Below, one piece after another: positions 13,490 through 13,562 of a DNA stretch of 13,562 bases. Both the position numbers and the translations under genes were made by a program. The DNA is from Marinagarivorans sp. UBA5868 (GTDB taxonomy: Bacteria; Pseudomonadota; Gammaproteobacteria; Pseudomonadales; Cellvibrionaceae): positions 1 to 13,562 of the forward strand of contig DJFQ01000139.1 in the NCBI GenBank assembly GCA_002432095.1, in the 5' to 3' direction. The notes under the pieces are model-generated. The model had not been told where the DNA came from and searched no databases. It saw nothing but the letters and a program-made list of their open reading frames with translations. Numbering within the stretch: position 1 is the stretch's first letter; the number at the start of each line of letters is the position of its first letter.

Positions 13490-13562
13490 GCAACCTCCTT
13501 GTTTAAAATTTAAAACTGTATTTGCATACAGTATTCACGTCGAAGACCAAAATCAAGCCTCG
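13490..13562. other. intI promoter region, possible start of the attI side
   Basis: The stretch holds the intI ribosome site (AAGGAGG, complement of 13493-13499), the LexA box and about 30 further bases. In most integrons attI and the cassette promoter lie on this 5' side of intI. No complete attI simple site (paired core repeats with GTT) can be recognised in what remains before the edge. Confidence 0.35.
13514..13533 (-). promoter_or_regulatory. LexA (SOS) box upstream of intI
   Basis: CTGT-N8-ACAG (13516-13519 and 13528-13531) has flanking bases that also match the gammaproteobacterial LexA consensus TACTGT(N8)ACAGTA; on the minus strand it reads TACTGTATGCAAATACAGTT. It lies 25-44 bases upstream of the intI GTG, so bound LexA would overlap or block the promoter. 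Known integron integrases are controlled by LexA in the same way, so integrase production is expected to rise after DNA damage. Confidence 0.88.

Noticed and set aside
1..13562. CRISPR array, tRNA, rRNA or insertion sequence
   Set aside because: No regularly spaced repeats, tRNA-like cloverleaf, rRNA segment or transposase was recognised; the only mobile-element gene is the integron integrase.

Overview
The window looks like the chromosome of a free-living, probably marine, polysaccharide-degrading gammaproteobacterium of the Cellvibrionaceae type (Saccharophagus, Teredinibacter, Cellvibrio, Simiduia and relatives). This is inferred from long poly-serine linkers in two surface lipoproteins, a carbohydrate-binding-module-like domain joined to a cytochrome, a very large propeller-type hybrid sensor and an integron integrase. 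No 16S rRNA or other taxonomic marker is present.

Layout from left to right. (1) Positions 1-1839, minus strand: the N-terminal 613 residues of a secreted multidomain protein (lipoprotein-like signal, poly-Ser, CBM6-like module, poly-Ser, c-type cytochrome, DUF1587/1595/1592-like region), cut by the left edge. (2) 1840-2252: a divergent regulatory gap with several palindromes. (3) 2253-3595, plus strand: two overlapping genes for exported DUF1566-type proteins, closed by a strong terminator. (4) 3787-8778, plus strand: one 1663-residue sensor with a signal peptide, 14 propeller blade motifs, a Y_Y_Y domain, a membrane segment, histidine kinase, receiver, GAF-like and GGDEF domains. (5) 8864-10486, plus strand: msrP-msrQ, the periplasmic methionine sulfoxide reductase pair. 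(6) 10580-10609: a terminator that probably serves both converging units. (7) 10619-11854, minus strand: a poly-Ser lipoprotein with seven RCC1-like repeats. (8) 11855-12523: its leader region, then two broken gene ends (a LysR-type regulator and a dehydrogenase-like protein) that look like the remains of a divergent pair with its middle deleted. (9) 12524-13489, minus strand: a complete integron integrase gene, intI, with a LexA-like SOS box at 13514-13533.

How the parts may fit together. The left two thirds reads as sensing and handling the outside of the cell: polysaccharide-binding redox proteins, DUF1566 proteins, a sensor able to act both by phosphotransfer and by making c-di-GMP, and repair of oxidised periplasmic proteins. 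The right end reads as the start of an integron. In the usual layout the attI site and gene cassettes lie on the 5' side of intI, so they would begin at or just past the right edge and cannot be seen here. The integron's left border sits beside a scar of decayed genes. The most interesting points are the SOS-controlled integron integrase, the deletion scar, the three-output sensor with two predicted seven-bladed propellers, and the cytochrome-CBM and seven-repeat C-x9-C lipoproteins.
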